Source: Candidatus Faecalibacterium intestinigallinarum
GTDB lineage: Bacteria; Bacillota; Clostridia; Oscillospirales; Ruminococcaceae
Length of the DNA stretch: 42,209 nucleotides
Direction of reading: 5' to 3'
Assembly (NCBI GenBank): GCA_019113345.1
Contig: DXHQ01000059.1
Span: 1-42,209, forward strand
Shown here: positions 6,355 through 14,808 of the stretch, one piece after another
How positions within the stretch are numbered: the stretch's first letter is position 1
How the letters are laid out: each line of letters starts with the position of its first letter
Program-made: the position numbers and the translations under genes
Notes under the pieces: model-generated
What the model was told of the DNA's origin: nothing
What the model saw: only the letters and a program-made list of their open reading frames with translations
The model's database searches: none

Positions 6355-7164
6355 ATGCAGCTTTTATTTTCCAAGCCGCGGGCGGCGGTCTTCGCGGTGC
6401 TGCTCGCCGCGGCGGGGTTTGCCTTCGGGCTTGCGGCGGGCGGACTCTCCCCTGCCCCTTCCCTTTCCGAGCCGGCGGCGCAGCCCGCGTCCGCCCCGCC
6501 TGCCTCTGCGCCGGACGCTGCCCCGGACAGCGCCCCGCCCAAGCTGGTCTGCCTGACCTTTGACGACGGACCCAGCCGGACCACCCCGACCGTCCTCGAA
6601 GCGCTGGCCGCCGAGGGGGTGCCCGCCACCTTTTTTGTGACGGCGAGCGAATCCAACGAAAAGCACCTGCCCCTGATCCGCGCCGCGCAGCAGGCGGGGC
6701 ACGAGATCGCCCTCCACTCGGCCTCCCACAAATACAGCGATATCTACCGCAGCACCGACGCTTTCTGGGCCGACATCGAGCTGCTGCGCCAGCGCATCGC
6801 CCCCTACGCCGACCCGGCCGAGCTGCGCTGTCTCCGCTTTCCCGGGGGCAGCACCAACACGGTCAGCCGCAAATACGGCGGGGATACCATCATGCAGGAG
6901 CTGAAAACCCAGGCCGAAGCCCGGGGCCTGCGCTGGGTGGACTGGAACGTCTCGGCCGAGGACGCCGCCGGCCAAAAGCTCTCGGCCGAAGAAGTTTGCC
7001 GCAACGTCACCGAGGGCAGCGCCGGGCGGGAGCGCTGCATCGTGCTGATGCACGACTCGGCCTCGACCGGCACCACCGCCGAAGCCCTGCCCGCCATCAT
7101 CCGGTGGTACAGGGAAAACGGCTACGCCTTCTGCACCGTTTCGCAATTTTACGACATTCTTTAG
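6355..7164 (+). CDS. Polysaccharide deacetylase (NodB homology), secreted or membrane-anchored
   Basis: 269 residues from the ATG at 6355, which has AAGGAGG at 6342-6348. A signal/anchor segment (residues about 8-32) is followed by a Pro/Ala/Ser-rich spacer and a NodB domain (about 62-265). The carbohydrate esterase 4 motifs are present: TFDDGPS with the catalytic and metal Asp pair, HSASHKYSDIY with the metal-binding H-x3-H, RFPGGS, and HDS near the end. Family members remove acetyl groups from peptidoglycan or other amino-sugar polymers at the cell surface, and some act in spore cortex formation. It stands alone; the structured repeat (copy A) starts 3 bp after the stop. Confidence 0.9.
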   Translation: MQLLFSKPRAAVFAVLLAAAGFAFGLAAGGLSPAPSLSEPAAQPASAPPASAPDAAPDSAPPKLVCLTFDDGPSRTTPTVLEALAAEGVPATFFVTASESNEKHLPLIRAAQQAGHEIALHSASHKYSDIYRSTDAFWADIELLRQRIAPYADPAELRCLRFPGGSTNTVSRKYGGDTIMQELKTQAEARGLRWVDWNVSAEDAAGQKLSAEEVCRNVTEGSAGRERCIVLMHDSASTGTTAEALPAIIRWYRENGYAFCTVSQFYDIL

Positions 7165-7167
7165 ACT

Positions 7168-7355
7168 TTAGGGGGAACCCATTTCTGCCTGCTGCGCAGG
7201 ACAGAAATCCTTTCCCCCTAATATCCCCCTTTTAGACAAAATTTGGCGCAGAACCGCGCACTCGCCCTCACGGGCTCGCACACTCTCTGCGCCAAATTTC
7301 CCTGTATGTGTCCCGACCGTACGCACATGTCGTCCGGTCGGGACGTTTTGTTTTT
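7168..7355 (+). repeat. Structured repeat element, copy A (three hairpins, ends in terminator)
   Basis: Stem I: TTAGGGGG (7168-7175) with CCCCCTAA (7214-7221), enclosing a second palindrome (ATTTCTG...CAGAAAT and CCTGCTGCGCAGG). Stem II: 14-bp arms AAATTTGGCGCAGA (7239-7252) and TCTGCGCCAAATTT (7286-7299), enclosing GCCC-TCAC-GGGC. Stem III: GTCCCGACCG (7310-7319) and CGGTCGGGAC (7335-7344), followed by TTTTGTTTTT. The loop of stem III contains ACATGT in all copies. Copies B and C have the same order with compensating changes in the arms. No protein is encoded. It lies directly downstream of the deacetylase gene, in its orientation. Confidence 0.85.
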
Positions 7356-7356
7356 A
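7310..7356 (+). terminator. Intrinsic terminator forming stem III of repeat copy A
   Basis: A perfect 10-bp stem GTCCCGACCG/CGGTCGGGAC with a 15-nt loop and a T-rich tract (TTTTGTTTTT). It would end transcripts of the deacetylase gene. The convergent permease gene stops inside the T-tract. Confidence 0.85.
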
Positions 7357-8505
7357 TACTAGATACGTCAGGATAGACCAGAGGCCGAGCAATACGGCCA
7401 GAAAGGCCAGGTTCGCGAGGGTGAACAGCTTGAAATACTCCCCCTTGCGCGCCGGTTCCTCCCGGGCGATCTGCCGGTAGGAGATCAGGCTGGCCATCGA
7501 GGCGATCAGGGTGCCGAGGCCGCCGAGGTTGGTGCCGATGATGAGGGCCCGAACGTCCTGGGTGAAGCCGGAGAGCAGCAGCGCCGCCGGGACGTTGCTG
7601 GTCACCTGACTGGCCAGGACCGCCACCAGCACCTCCCGCCCGGCGATGACCTGCCGCAGCCAGTCCGAGAAGGCGGGCACCCGCCCCAGGTTGCCGATGA
7701 AGATAAAGAAGGCCACAAAGGTCAAAAGCAGCGAGTAATCCACCCGGGCAAGGGCGGCACGGTCAGCCAGGAGATGGGCCGCCAGCACCGCCGCAAAGGC
7801 CGCGCCATAGGGCAGCACCCGCACCACCGCCAGCAGGCAGACAATGAAGAGGGCCGCGTCCATCCCGATGATCCGCCGGTCGGGGTGCTCCCCCTCCCGC
7901 GGGGCCAGGAACGGCCCGCCCGCCCCCTTGCGGATGGGGCTGCCGCCCCGGCAGAGCCAGACCGCCCACCCCGCCAGCAGGGCCAGCGCGGCCAGAGTGT
8001 AGGGCAGCATCAGGGCCAGAAAGGCCCCCATCCCCATCCCGCTGCGGCCGTAGAGGTAGAGGTTCTGCGGGTTGCCGATGGGTGTCAGCATACTGCCGAG
8101 GTTGGCCGCGACGGTCTGCATACAGACCACCGGCAGGGCCAGCTTTTCCCGCGTTTCGGCCCCGAGGCTGTCCAGCACCACAAAGGTGAAGGGGACAAAG
8201 GTCAGCAGAGCCACGTCGTTGGTGATGAACATACTGCCGAAAAAGCACAGCCCCACAAGCACCAGCACCAGCTGCAAGGCGCTGCCGGTCAGGGCCAGCA
8301 GGGCCCGGCCCATCCGGTCAAAGACCCCCTGCCGGCGCAGCCCGGCCATCACCGTCATCAGGGAAAAGAGGATGGCCAGGGTGCGCAGGTCAATGTAGCC
8401 GAGATATTTCCCGTCCGGGGGGACGGCAAACGCCGAAACCACCGCCAGGACGGCCGCCGCCGAGAGGACGGCCTCCTGTTTGACAAATTGGACAAGTTGT
8501 TTCAT
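7354..8505 (-). CDS. SLC13/ArsB-type anion permease (citrate transporter-like family)
   Basis: 383 residues, strongly hydrophobic with about 10-11 membrane segments. The pattern of the ion transporter superfamily is visible: MFITNDVALLTFVPF in the first half, then NLGSMLTPIGNPQNLYLY, and in the second half SQVTSNVPAALLLSGF followed by IGTNLGGLGTLIASMASL. These duplicated T-N-D/S-N-V-P plus G-N/T-N-L-G elements are the substrate and ion sites of SLC13/ArsB-like carriers. The substrate (dicarboxylate, arsenite or another anion) cannot be told, and no arsR or arsA is nearby. The start is uncertain: the ATG at 8505 has only a weak GGTGGGA site, and an upstream in-frame start at 8544 is possible. 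Confidence 0.8.
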   Translation of the reverse strand: MKQLVQFVKQEAVLSAAAVLAVVSAFAVPPDGKYLGYIDLRTLAILFSLMTVMAGLRRQGVFDRMGRALLALTGSALQLVLVLVGLCFFGSMFITNDVALLTFVPFTFVVLDSLGAETREKLALPVVCMQTVAANLGSMLTPIGNPQNLYLYGRSGMGMGAFLALMLPYTLAALALLAGWAVWLCRGGSPIRKGAGGPFLAPREGEHPDRRIIGMDAALFIVCLLAVVRVLPYGAAFAAVLAAHLLADRAALARVDYSLLLTFVAFFIFIGNLGRVPAFSDWLRQVIAGREVLVAVLASQVTSNVPAALLLSGFTQDVRALIIGTNLGGLGTLIASMASLISYRQIAREEPARKGEYFKLFTLANLAFLAVLLGLWSILTYLV

Positions 8506-8520
8506 GATTCCCACCCACAA

Positions 8521-8553
8521 AGGGGAGCGGCGCTTGGCGCGCACCGCTCCCCT
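8521..8553 (-). terminator. Hairpin between the aminopeptidase and permease genes (weak terminator)
   Basis: The perfect 10-bp arms AGGGGAGCGG (8521-8530) and CCGCTCCCCT (8544-8553) are followed on the minus strand by only three T. It may attenuate rather than stop transcription into the permease gene. Confidence 0.5.
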
Positions 8554-8565
8554 GTTCCGTTCGGT

Positions 8566-9969
8566 TTACTGTTTTGCCGCGATAAAGGTGCTGAAAGCGC
8601 GATAGGCCATGTACAGGTCGTTCTTGCTGACCACCTCAAAGGGCGAGTGCATGGACAGCACCGGCACCCCGATGTCCACCACGGCGATGCCGCTGTGGGC
8701 CACCTCGGTGGCCACCGTGCCGCCGCCGCCCAGGTCGACGCGGCCCAGCTCGCCGATCTGCCAGGCCACACCGGCCTCGTCCATCATCCGGGTCAGATAG
8801 CCCATCTGCTCGGCCGAAGCGTCGTTGGCGCCGCTCTTGCCGCGGCTGCCGGTGTACTTGAAGAAGGCCACGCCCCGGCCGGCGTAGGTGCCGTTCTGGG
8901 GCTCAAAGGCGCTGGCCCAGGTGGGGTCGTAGGCGGCGGTCACGTCGGCCGACAGGCACAGGCTTGCCCGGAACGCGCGGATCTCGTCCGCGCCCTGCAT
9001 CCGGCAGAGCTGGCGCAGCCAGTCAAAGGTGTAGGTGCTGCCCATGCCGGTGATGCCGTAGCTGCCGATCTCCTCCTTGTCCGCCAGGACGCAGACGGTG
9101 GTGAAGGCGGGGTCCTTGACCTCGATCTCGGCCATGAGGGCGGCGTAGGCGTCCACGCGGTCGTCCTGGCCGTAGCCGCCCACCATCGAGCGGTCAAAGC
9201 CGATGTCCCGGGCGGGGGTGGCGGGGACAATCTCCAGCTCGGCGCGGGTGAAGTCCTTCTCGGTGATGCCGTACTTCTCGTTGAGCAGGATCATGGTCTG
9301 GAGCTTGACCTTCTCCTTGATCTCCTCGTCCTCCACTGCATCGGAGCCGATCAGGATGTTCAGCTCCTCGCCCTTGATGCCGTCGGACAGCTCCCGCTTG
9401 TTCTGCTCGGCGCTCAGGTGGGGCAGCAGGTCGGTGATGCAGAAGGCGGGATCGCCCGCGTCCTCGCCCACCTGGACGGTGACGGTGCTGCCGTCGGCAC
9501 GGGTAAAGACGCCGTGGATAGCCAGGGGCATGGTGGCCCACTGGTACTTGCGGATGCCGCCGTAGTAGTGGGTCTTGAGCAGGCTGAAATGGGCCGCCTC
9601 ATACAGGGGGTTGGGACGGATGTCCAGCCGGGGCGCATCGATGTGGGCGATGACCAGGTGGAAGCCGTCCTCCATCGAGCGGGTGCCGATGGTGCCGCAG
9701 AGCACCGCCTTGCCCTCGTGGATCCAGTAGACCTTCTCGCCGGGGGCGTACTGCTTGCGGTCGTCGTACAGCTGGTAGCCGGCGGCCTTCAGGGCCTCTT
9801 CGGCGTAGGCAGCCACCTCCCGCTCGGTCTTGCAGCGGGTCAAAAAGCTCTTGTAGCCCTCGCCGAACGCAGCGGCGGCCTGCCGGGTGGCGGCGTCCTT
9901 GTCGCTGGCGTAAGCGGGCTCATACAGCAGGGCCTTGGCCTTCTGCTGTGCTTCGGTCATTTCTTTCAT
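8566..9969 (-). CDS. M18-family aminopeptidase
   Basis: 467 residues, the usual length of bacterial M18 (aspartyl aminopeptidase-like) metallopeptidases. Metal-ligand and catalytic regions are visible: AHIDAPRLDI (about residue 109), GGYGQDDRVDAYAAL, LADKEEIGSYG and near the C-terminus SMHSPFEVVSKND. These enzymes are cytosolic dodecamers that remove N-terminal residues, preferring acidic or other residues depending on the subfamily. AAAGGGATAGG lies upstream of the ATG. It sits between a lytic transglycosylase gene and the permease gene on the same strand, with no clear promoter of its own. Confidence 0.92.
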   Translation of the reverse strand: MKEMTEAQQKAKALLYEPAYASDKDAATRQAAAAFGEGYKSFLTRCKTEREVAAYAEEALKAAGYQLYDDRKQYAPGEKVYWIHEGKAVLCGTIGTRSMEDGFHLVIAHIDAPRLDIRPNPLYEAAHFSLLKTHYYGGIRKYQWATMPLAIHGVFTRADGSTVTVQVGEDAGDPAFCITDLLPHLSAEQNKRELSDGIKGEELNILIGSDAVEDEEIKEKVKLQTMILLNEKYGITEKDFTRAELEIVPATPARDIGFDRSMVGGYGQDDRVDAYAALMAEIEVKDPAFTTVCVLADKEEIGSYGITGMGSTYTFDWLRQLCRMQGADEIRAFRASLCLSADVTAAYDPTWASAFEPQNGTYAGRGVAFFKYTGSRGKSGANDASAEQMGYLTRMMDEAGVAWQIGELGRVDLGGGGTVATEVAHSGIAVVDIGVPVLSMHSPFEVVSKNDLYMAYRAFSTFIAAKQ

Positions 9970-9999
9970 GTTTACCTATCCCTTTCTTGACGTTCCGGA

Positions 10000-10036
10000 G
10001 CCCCGCGCCGTTTTTCCCTGCGCGGGGCCCGTTTTT
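10000..10036 (+). terminator. GC-rich hairpin with a T-run on the plus strand
   Basis: The arms GCCCCGCGC (10000-10008) and GCGCGGGGC (10020-10028) are followed on the plus strand by CCGTTTTTATAT. Both neighbouring genes are on the minus strand, where the hairpin has no T-tract, so it may block antisense transcription or be a processing or stability hairpin. The function is unclear. Confidence 0.4.
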
Positions 10037-10601
10037 ATATACTGGGGCCGTACAGCTCCGTATAGCGCTTGTAACAGCGGAGGATCTTCTCCACATAGTG
10101 GTTCATCCGGCTGTAGGGGAAGGACGGCAGGGTCTTGCCGTCGCCGGTGTAGTCCTCGTGGTTCAGCAGGCTGTCCACCGTGCCCCAGCCGCTGTGATAG
10201 GCGGCCGCGGCGGTGGCCACGTCTCCGCCGTACCGGTCCAGGCAGAGCCGCAGGTAATACGCGCCGAACCGCACCGCGCAGGCCGGATCGAACAGGTCGT
10301 CAAAGGTCAGCGGCTCGTCGGGGGCAATCTTCGATTTGATCCACTCGAAGGTCTCCTCGGTCATCTGCATCAGGCCGCGGGCCCCCACGCTGGAGACTGC
10401 CTCGGGGTCAAAGCCGCTCTCGGTCCGCACAAAGGTATAGATCAGCAGCGGATCCATCTCATACTCCGCCGCGTAGCTTTCGATCACGCCGTCGTACCGG
10501 CAGGGGTAGAGCTGCCGCCCGATCCCGCGCAGCGCGGCGGGCATACAGGCGGCCAGCACCGCCGCCAGCAGCAGGGAGCAAAGTTTCGTATACAGTTTCA
10601 A
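10035..10601 (-). CDS. Lytic transglycosylase (SLT domain), secreted
   Basis: 188 residues. The N-terminal hydrophobic segment (residues about 5-24, LCSLLLAAVLAACM) is a signal peptide or anchor, possibly a lipobox (LAAC). The SLT/goose-lysozyme-like domain spans about 45-185: the catalytic Glu in FVRTESGFDP, then VSSVGARGLMQMT, and AYHSGWGTVDSLL (the usual AYNAG..V motif, with S for A/N) and YVEKILRCYKRY. It cleaves peptidoglycan glycan strands to 1,6-anhydro ends. The ATG overlaps the stop of coaE by 4 bp, so translation is coupled in the DUF951-prfA-sua5-coaE operon, as is seen in other Clostridia. Confidence 0.9.
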   Translation of the reverse strand: MKLYTKLCSLLLAAVLAACMPAALRGIGRQLYPCRYDGVIESYAAEYEMDPLLIYTFVRTESGFDPEAVSSVGARGLMQMTEETFEWIKSKIAPDEPLTFDDLFDPACAVRFGAYYLRLCLDRYGGDVATAAAAYHSGWGTVDSLLNHEDYTGDGKTLPSFPYSRMNHYVEKILRCYKRYTELYGPSI

Positions 10602-11221
10602 ACCGTCGCGCCGGGCCCCCTTTCCGCCTCGGCCAGCAGGCTGTCGGCCAGAGCTTCGGCCTTTTGGCGCAGCTGTTCGATGGCGCCGTCGTTTTTCAGC
10701 AGGATGTCGGCCCGGGCGGCCAGAGCCTCCTCGGGCAGCTGGGCGTCCAGCCGGCGGCGGGCCATCTCGGGACGGATGCCGTCCCGCGCCACGATCCGGG
10801 CGACGCTGACCTCATAGGGCGCGGCGACCACCACCAGGGTGTCCCAGATGCCGTCGATGACGCTGCCCACCAGCACCGCCCCGTCGATGACAAAGAGGGG
10901 GCTGCCGGCTCTGCGGGCCGCCTCGCGGGCGGCTTCGATCCGCCGCACGATGGCCGGGTGGGTGATGGCGTCGAGGGTGGCCTTGCCCTCGGGGGTGGCA
11001 AAGGCTCGGTCGGCCAGTCCCCGCCGGTCGAGGGTCCCGTCCTCCCGCAGAATATCCGGCCCGAAGCGCCCGGCCAGCTCGGCCAGCACCGGGGAGCCGG
11101 GCTGCAAGATCTCGCGGGAGATCCGGTCGGCGTCGGCCACCGGCACCCCGCGGGCGGCAAAAACTTCGGTCACCGTCGATTTGCCGCAGCCGCTGCGGCC
11201 GGTGATGCCTATCGTCCTCAT
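10598..11221 (-). CDS. coaE: Dephospho-CoA kinase
   Basis: 207 residues, the standard length. The P-loop GRSGCGKST is at residues about 8-16; the CoaE features VADADRISREIL, a LID-type segment and the FVIDGAVLVGS strand follow. It phosphorylates the 3'-hydroxyl of dephospho-CoA, the last step of CoA synthesis. ATP-binding and DxD-type residues are intact. It overlaps sua5 upstream and the transglycosylase gene downstream by 4 bp each, so it is within one polycistron. Confidence 0.95.
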   Translation of the reverse strand: MRTIGITGRSGCGKSTVTEVFAARGVPVADADRISREILQPGSPVLAELAGRFGPDILREDGTLDRRGLADRAFATPEGKATLDAITHPAIVRRIEAAREAARRAGSPLFVIDGAVLVGSVIDGIWDTLVVVAAPYEVSVARIVARDGIRPEMARRRLDAQLPEEALAARADILLKNDGAIEQLRQKAEALADSLLAEAERGPGATV

Positions 11222-12252
11222 AGCGTCACCACCCGGAAGGCCGCGGCCCGCACCAGGCGGTTGTAGACCGCCATCGAAACGCCGTCCCGCCGGGGGCAGC
11301 GGGCGTAGACCACCCGGTCCCCCTGTTCGTCCAGCGCGCGCAGGCAGCGGAAGATGTGCTGCGCCTGACCGGCGCCGTCCCCCTCCCGGCCGTACTCGAC
11401 GCAGGCAAAGCCCATCGCCTCCAGCTCGGCCGCCTCGCCGGTAAAGCAGAGGCAGGCGGGGTTCTGTCCGGCATGAGCCTTCAGATAGGCTTTGTACTGC
11501 TCAAAGGTCCCGTCCAGAATGGTGATGTCGGCCTTGGGGGCGTAGTGTTTATACTTCATGCCGGGGCTGCGGGCCACCTCGCCCTCGGCCAGCTTTTCCA
11601 GAATGGCCGGGGAGAGCTCGACCTCCTCCCCGAGGGCCCGTTCAAGGTCCTCAAGGGTGATCCGCCCGGGGCGGAAGAGGGTGGGCTTTTCCCCCACCAC
11701 CGACACGACGGTCGACTCCACTCCCACATCGCAGGGCCCGCCGTCCAGGATCAGGGGCAGGCGGCCCTGCATATCGGTCCAGACGTCCTGGGCGGTGGTG
11801 GGGCTGGGCTTGCCCGAAAGGTTGGCCGAAGGGGCCGCAAAGGCGCAGCCGCTGGCCTCGATCACCTGCCGGACCACCGGGTGGCTGGGCATCCGGATGC
11901 CCACCGTGTCCAGACCGGCGCAGCATTCGTCGGCCACCTCGGGGCCTCGGGGCATGATGATGGTCAGCGGCCCGGGCCAGAAGGCCGCGGCCAGCAGCTG
12001 GGCCCGCTCGGGGTACTCACTGACAAGGCCGGGCAGCATCTTCACGTCGTCGATGTGGACGATGAGGGGGTTATCCTGAGGGCGGCCCTTGGCCGCAAAG
12101 ATTTTTTTCACCGCGCTGCCGTTGCGGGCGTCGGCGGCAATGCCGTAGACCGTCTCGGTGGGCAGGGCGATGATCTCTCCCTGCCGCAGCAGGGCGGCGG
12201 CGCGGGCGACGCCCGCCTGGTCCGCCGGGCAGAGAAGGGTTTCGATGCTCAT
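11218..12252 (-). CDS. ywlC: L-threonylcarbamoyladenylate synthase (Sua5 type)
   Basis: 344 residues: an N-terminal YrdC-like domain (about 1-200) plus the C-terminal Sua5 extension that distinguishes it from short TsaC. Typical signatures are GEIIALPTETVYGIAADA, KGRPQDNPLIVHI, the basic patch around WPGPLTIIMPR and CAFAAPSANLSGKPSPT. It makes threonylcarbamoyl-AMP from threonine, bicarbonate and ATP for the universal tRNA t6A37 modification. It follows prfA by 22 bp and overlaps coaE. Confidence 0.95.
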   Translation of the reverse strand: MSIETLLCPADQAGVARAAALLRQGEIIALPTETVYGIAADARNGSAVKKIFAAKGRPQDNPLIVHIDDVKMLPGLVSEYPERAQLLAAAFWPGPLTIIMPRGPEVADECCAGLDTVGIRMPSHPVVRQVIEASGCAFAAPSANLSGKPSPTTAQDVWTDMQGRLPLILDGGPCDVGVESTVVSVVGEKPTLFRPGRITLEDLERALGEEVELSPAILEKLAEGEVARSPGMKYKHYAPKADITILDGTFEQYKAYLKAHAGQNPACLCFTGEAAELEAMGFACVEYGREGDGAGQAQHIFRCLRALDEQGDRVVYARCPRRDGVSMAVYNRLVRAAAFRVVTL

Positions 12253-12274
12253 GATTTGCGTACGCTTTCTATCG

Positions 12275-13363
12275 TTATGATTGCAGTTTGCTCAGCTTTT
12301 CGGCCTGTTCGTGCAGGATCAGAGCGTCCAGCACCTCGTCGAGGTTGCCGTCCATGATCTTGTCGAGATTGTGGACGGTCAGGCCGATGCGGTGGTCGGT
12401 GCAGCGGTCCTGCGGGAAGTTGTAGGTGCGGATCTTTTCGCTGCGGTCCCCGCTGCCTACCTGGGCCTGACGGCCGGCGTTGATGGCGCTCTGCTGCTCG
12501 CTCTGTTTCTGGGCCAGCAGGCGGCTGCGCAGGATCTCGAGGGCTTTGTCCTTGTTCTGGAACTGGCTGCGCTCGTTCTGGCACTCCACCACCATGCCGG
12601 TGGGCAGGTGGGTGATGCGGATGGCGCTGGATGTCTTATTGATATGCTGGCCGCCCGCGCCGGATGAACGGAAGGTGTCGATCCGCAGGTCCTTCATGTC
12701 CAGCTCGACCTCCACCTCCTCGGCCTGGGGCAGCACGGCCACCGTGGCCGTCGAGGTGTGGATGCGGCCCTGGGTCTCGGTGTCGGGCACCCGCTGCACC
12801 CGGTGGACCCCGCTCTCAAACTTGAGGCGGCTGTAGGCCCCCTGGCCGTTGACGGCAAAGACGGCCTCCCGCACCCCGCCCAGCTCGGTCTCGCTCAGGT
12901 TGAGCAGCTCCATCTGCCAGCGATGGGCGGCGGCGTACATGCTGTACATCCGCACCAGACTGTGGGCAAAGAGGGCGGCCTCCTCGCCGCCCACCCCGCT
13001 GCGCACCTCGACGATGACGCTGCGGCCGTCGTATTCGTCCCTGGGCAGCAGCAGCATTTTGAGCGATTGTTCCAGCTGCGCCACCGATTGCGTTTTTTCG
13101 CAGATCTCCTGCTGTATCATTTGTTTGAAGTCCGGCTCGAGGGCCTCGTCCCCGGCGAGCAGGGCTTTTGCCTGTGCCAGGTGGTCCCGCTCGGTCCGCA
13201 GGGCCCGGTAGGCCGTCACGGCCGGCTCGGCCTCGTGGTATTCCTGCATCAGGCGGCGGAAAGCGGCCGGGTCGGCGGCCGTTTCGGGCTGGTTCAGCCG
13301 GTGGGCCAGCTCTTCAAACCGGCGGCTGACCGCCTCCATCTGTTGATCCAAAGACAGCGGCAA
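12275..13363 (-). CDS. prfA: Peptide chain release factor 1
   Basis: 362 residues, full length for RF1. The GAGGQHINKT motif that drives peptidyl-tRNA hydrolysis is present. The stop-codon-reading tripeptide in RVQRVPDTETQGRIHTS is P-D-T, fitting the PxT pattern of RF1 (UAA/UAG) rather than the SPF of RF2. The start is TTG at 13363: an AAAGGAG site sits six bases upstream, while the first ATG, eight codons later, has none. It lies 47 bp after the DUF951 gene. There is no prmC in the neighbourhood. Confidence 0.96.
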   Translation of the reverse strand: MPLSLDQQMEAVSRRFEELAHRLNQPETAADPAAFRRLMQEYHEAEPAVTAYRALRTERDHLAQAKALLAGDEALEPDFKQMIQQEICEKTQSVAQLEQSLKMLLLPRDEYDGRSVIVEVRSGVGGEEAALFAHSLVRMYSMYAAAHRWQMELLNLSETELGGVREAVFAVNGQGAYSRLKFESGVHRVQRVPDTETQGRIHTSTATVAVLPQAEEVEVELDMKDLRIDTFRSSGAGGQHINKTSSAIRITHLPTGMVVECQNERSQFQNKDKALEILRSRLLAQKQSEQQSAINAGRQAQVGSGDRSEKIRTYNFPQDRCTDHRIGLTVHNLDKIMDGNLDEVLDALILHEQAEKLSKLQS

Positions 13364-13410
13364 GGGGCGCTCCTTTCTGCATCGGGTGTCCGGCGTGCCA
13401 GAAAAGGCCG

Positions 13411-13611
13411 CTAGGGCTTGCCGCTCTGGCCGTCCGGCCTGATCACTTTTTTGATGTTCTTTTCGATCTTGACACGGGGCAGCATGACTTCCCGCCCGCA
13501 GCCTGTGCAGCGGATGCGGAAATCCATCCCCACCCGCAGCACTTCAAAGCTCGAAGCGCCGCAGGGGTGCTTTTTCCTGGTCTGAATGATGTCTCCGACA
13601 GCGATATCCAT
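13411..13611 (-). CDS. DUF951 family protein
   Basis: 66 residues with an AAAGGAG site seven bases from the ATG. It matches the DUF951 pattern: VGDIIQTRKKHPCGASSFEVLRVG at the N-terminus, then RIRCTGCGREVMLPRVK and a basic C-terminus ending in Lys/Arg-rich residues. The HPCG and CTGCG pairs suggest a zinc-ribbon-like fold. The family is widespread in Bacillota and of unknown function, often near ychF or translation genes. Here it leads the prfA operon, just behind a good sigma-A promoter. Confidence 0.88.
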   Translation of the reverse strand: MDIAVGDIIQTRKKHPCGASSFEVLRVGMDFRIRCTGCGREVMLPRVKIEKNIKKVIRPDGQSGKP

Positions 13612-13659
13612 CGACAGGCTCCTTTCCCGTTTTCGGCGGCTTTTGTGGCCGCAACCCAT

Positions 13660-13688
13660 AGTATAGTCTAAACCTTGGCAAATTGCAA
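13660..13688 (-). promoter_or_regulatory. Sigma-A promoter of the DUF951-prfA operon
   Basis: On the minus strand TTGCAA (13688-13683), 17-bp spacer, TATACT (13665-13660). It lies in the divergent intergenic region shared with the S1-domain gene, about 50 bp before the DUF951 start. Confidence 0.78.
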
Positions 13689-13791
13689 GGAATAGAACTA
13701 GCACACAAAAATTTTGCATATGCTGGTAGCGGGGCCGGACAAAGGCCCCTGCCGCCATCATGCAATCAAAGCCAAGAAAGAGGAATGAAAG

Positions 13792-14727
13792 ATGATGCAA
13801 ACTTTTCGGACCGAAGGCAACTACCGCGACGCCGCCCACCTGAGCATGGCCGAGCTGCGCGCCGCCATCGTCAGCGGGGAGATCCTGCAGGCCACCGCCC
13901 TGGCCTTTGACGTCCACCGCCAGCTGCGGTTTGACCTGGGCGGGGTGCGCGGGGTGATGCCCTTTGCCGCCTGCGCCGAGGGCGCGGACACCGGCGCGGT
14001 GCGGGACATCGCCGTCCTGACGCGGGTGGGCCGGGCCACCTGCTTTGTCATCGAAAGCCTGGAGGAGGACGCCGAGGGCCGGCCCTTTTTCCGCCTGTCC
14101 CGGGCCAAGGCCCAGCAGATGTGCCGGGAGGAATACCTCGACGCCCTCGGGCCGGGGGATATCCTGCCCTGCGCGGTGACCCACATCGAATCCTTCGGGG
14201 CTTTCTGCGACGTGGGCTGCGGCATCAGCGCCCTGCTGCCCATCGACTGCATGTCGGTCAGCCGCATCTCCTCCCCGGCCGACCGGGTCATCGTGGGCCA
14301 GCAGATCCTCTGCGCCATCCGCAGCCGGGACAGCCAGGGCCGCTTTGTCCTGACCATCCGGGAGCTGCTGGGCACCTGGGCCGAAAACGCCGCCGCCTTC
14401 ACCCCCGGCGAGACGGTGGTGGGCATTGTGCGCAGCATCGAGGAGTACGGCACCTTTGTCGAGATCGCGCCCAATCTGGCCGGCCTGGCCGAGAGCTGTC
14501 CCGATCTGTGCCCCGGGCAGGCTGTCAGCGTCTACATCAAGAGCATCCTGCCCGAAAAGATGAAGATCAAGCTGGTCATCGTCAACCGGGCCCTGGGGCA
14601 GGGCCACCGGTTTGAGCTGCGCTATTTTGTCACCGAGGGGCACATCGACCGGTGGGTCTACTCCACCCCCGAGAGCAAAAAGCAGATCGTGACCGAATTT
14701 GCCGCCCCCGCCTGCAATCATGCTTGA
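13792..14727 (+). CDS. S1 RNA-binding domain protein
   Basis: 311 residues. After an N-terminal region of about 110 residues (SMAELRAAIVSGEILQATA, with S1-like character), two S1/OB-fold repeats are visible: GDILPCAVTHIESFGAFCDVG (about 121-205) and GETVVGIVRSIEEYGTFVEI (about 205-265). The C-terminal about 40 residues are not recognised. It resembles the short ribosomal-protein-S1-like proteins of Clostridia, which probably bind mRNA or ribosomes. It is transcribed divergently from the prfA operon and starts at an ATGATG after AAAGAGGAATGA; I did not find a clear sigma-A promoter for it. Confidence 0.85.
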   Translation: MMQTFRTEGNYRDAAHLSMAELRAAIVSGEILQATALAFDVHRQLRFDLGGVRGVMPFAACAEGADTGAVRDIAVLTRVGRATCFVIESLEEDAEGRPFFRLSRAKAQQMCREEYLDALGPGDILPCAVTHIESFGAFCDVGCGISALLPIDCMSVSRISSPADRVIVGQQILCAIRSRDSQGRFVLTIRELLGTWAENAAAFTPGETVVGIVRSIEEYGTFVEIAPNLAGLAESCPDLCPGQAVSVYIKSILPEKMKIKLVIVNRALGQGHRFELRYFVTEGHIDRWVYSTPESKKQIVTEFAAPACNHA

Positions 14728-14752
14728 AATCCGGGCCAAAACATTTTATACT
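14724..14752 (+). promoter_or_regulatory. Sigma-A promoter of the DUF4364 gene
   Basis: TTGAAA (14724-14729), 17-bp spacer, TATACT (14747-14752). The -35 overlaps the stop codon of the S1-domain gene. Confidence 0.7.
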
Positions 14753-14808
14753 TGTAATAACCAACGCGGCGGGGCGTCCCCCGCCCGAGCGCAAAAGGAT
14801 GTGAAGAT

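Noticed and set aside
7168-7355. Repeat copies as insertion sequences, MITEs or CRISPR
   Set aside because: No transposase, no terminal inverted repeats at the outer ends, no target duplication visible and no regular spacers; the copies are ordered sets of hairpins instead.
11218-13611. prmC missing next to prfA as an anomaly
   Set aside because: prmC is often elsewhere in Clostridia; nothing unusual is shown by this window alone.
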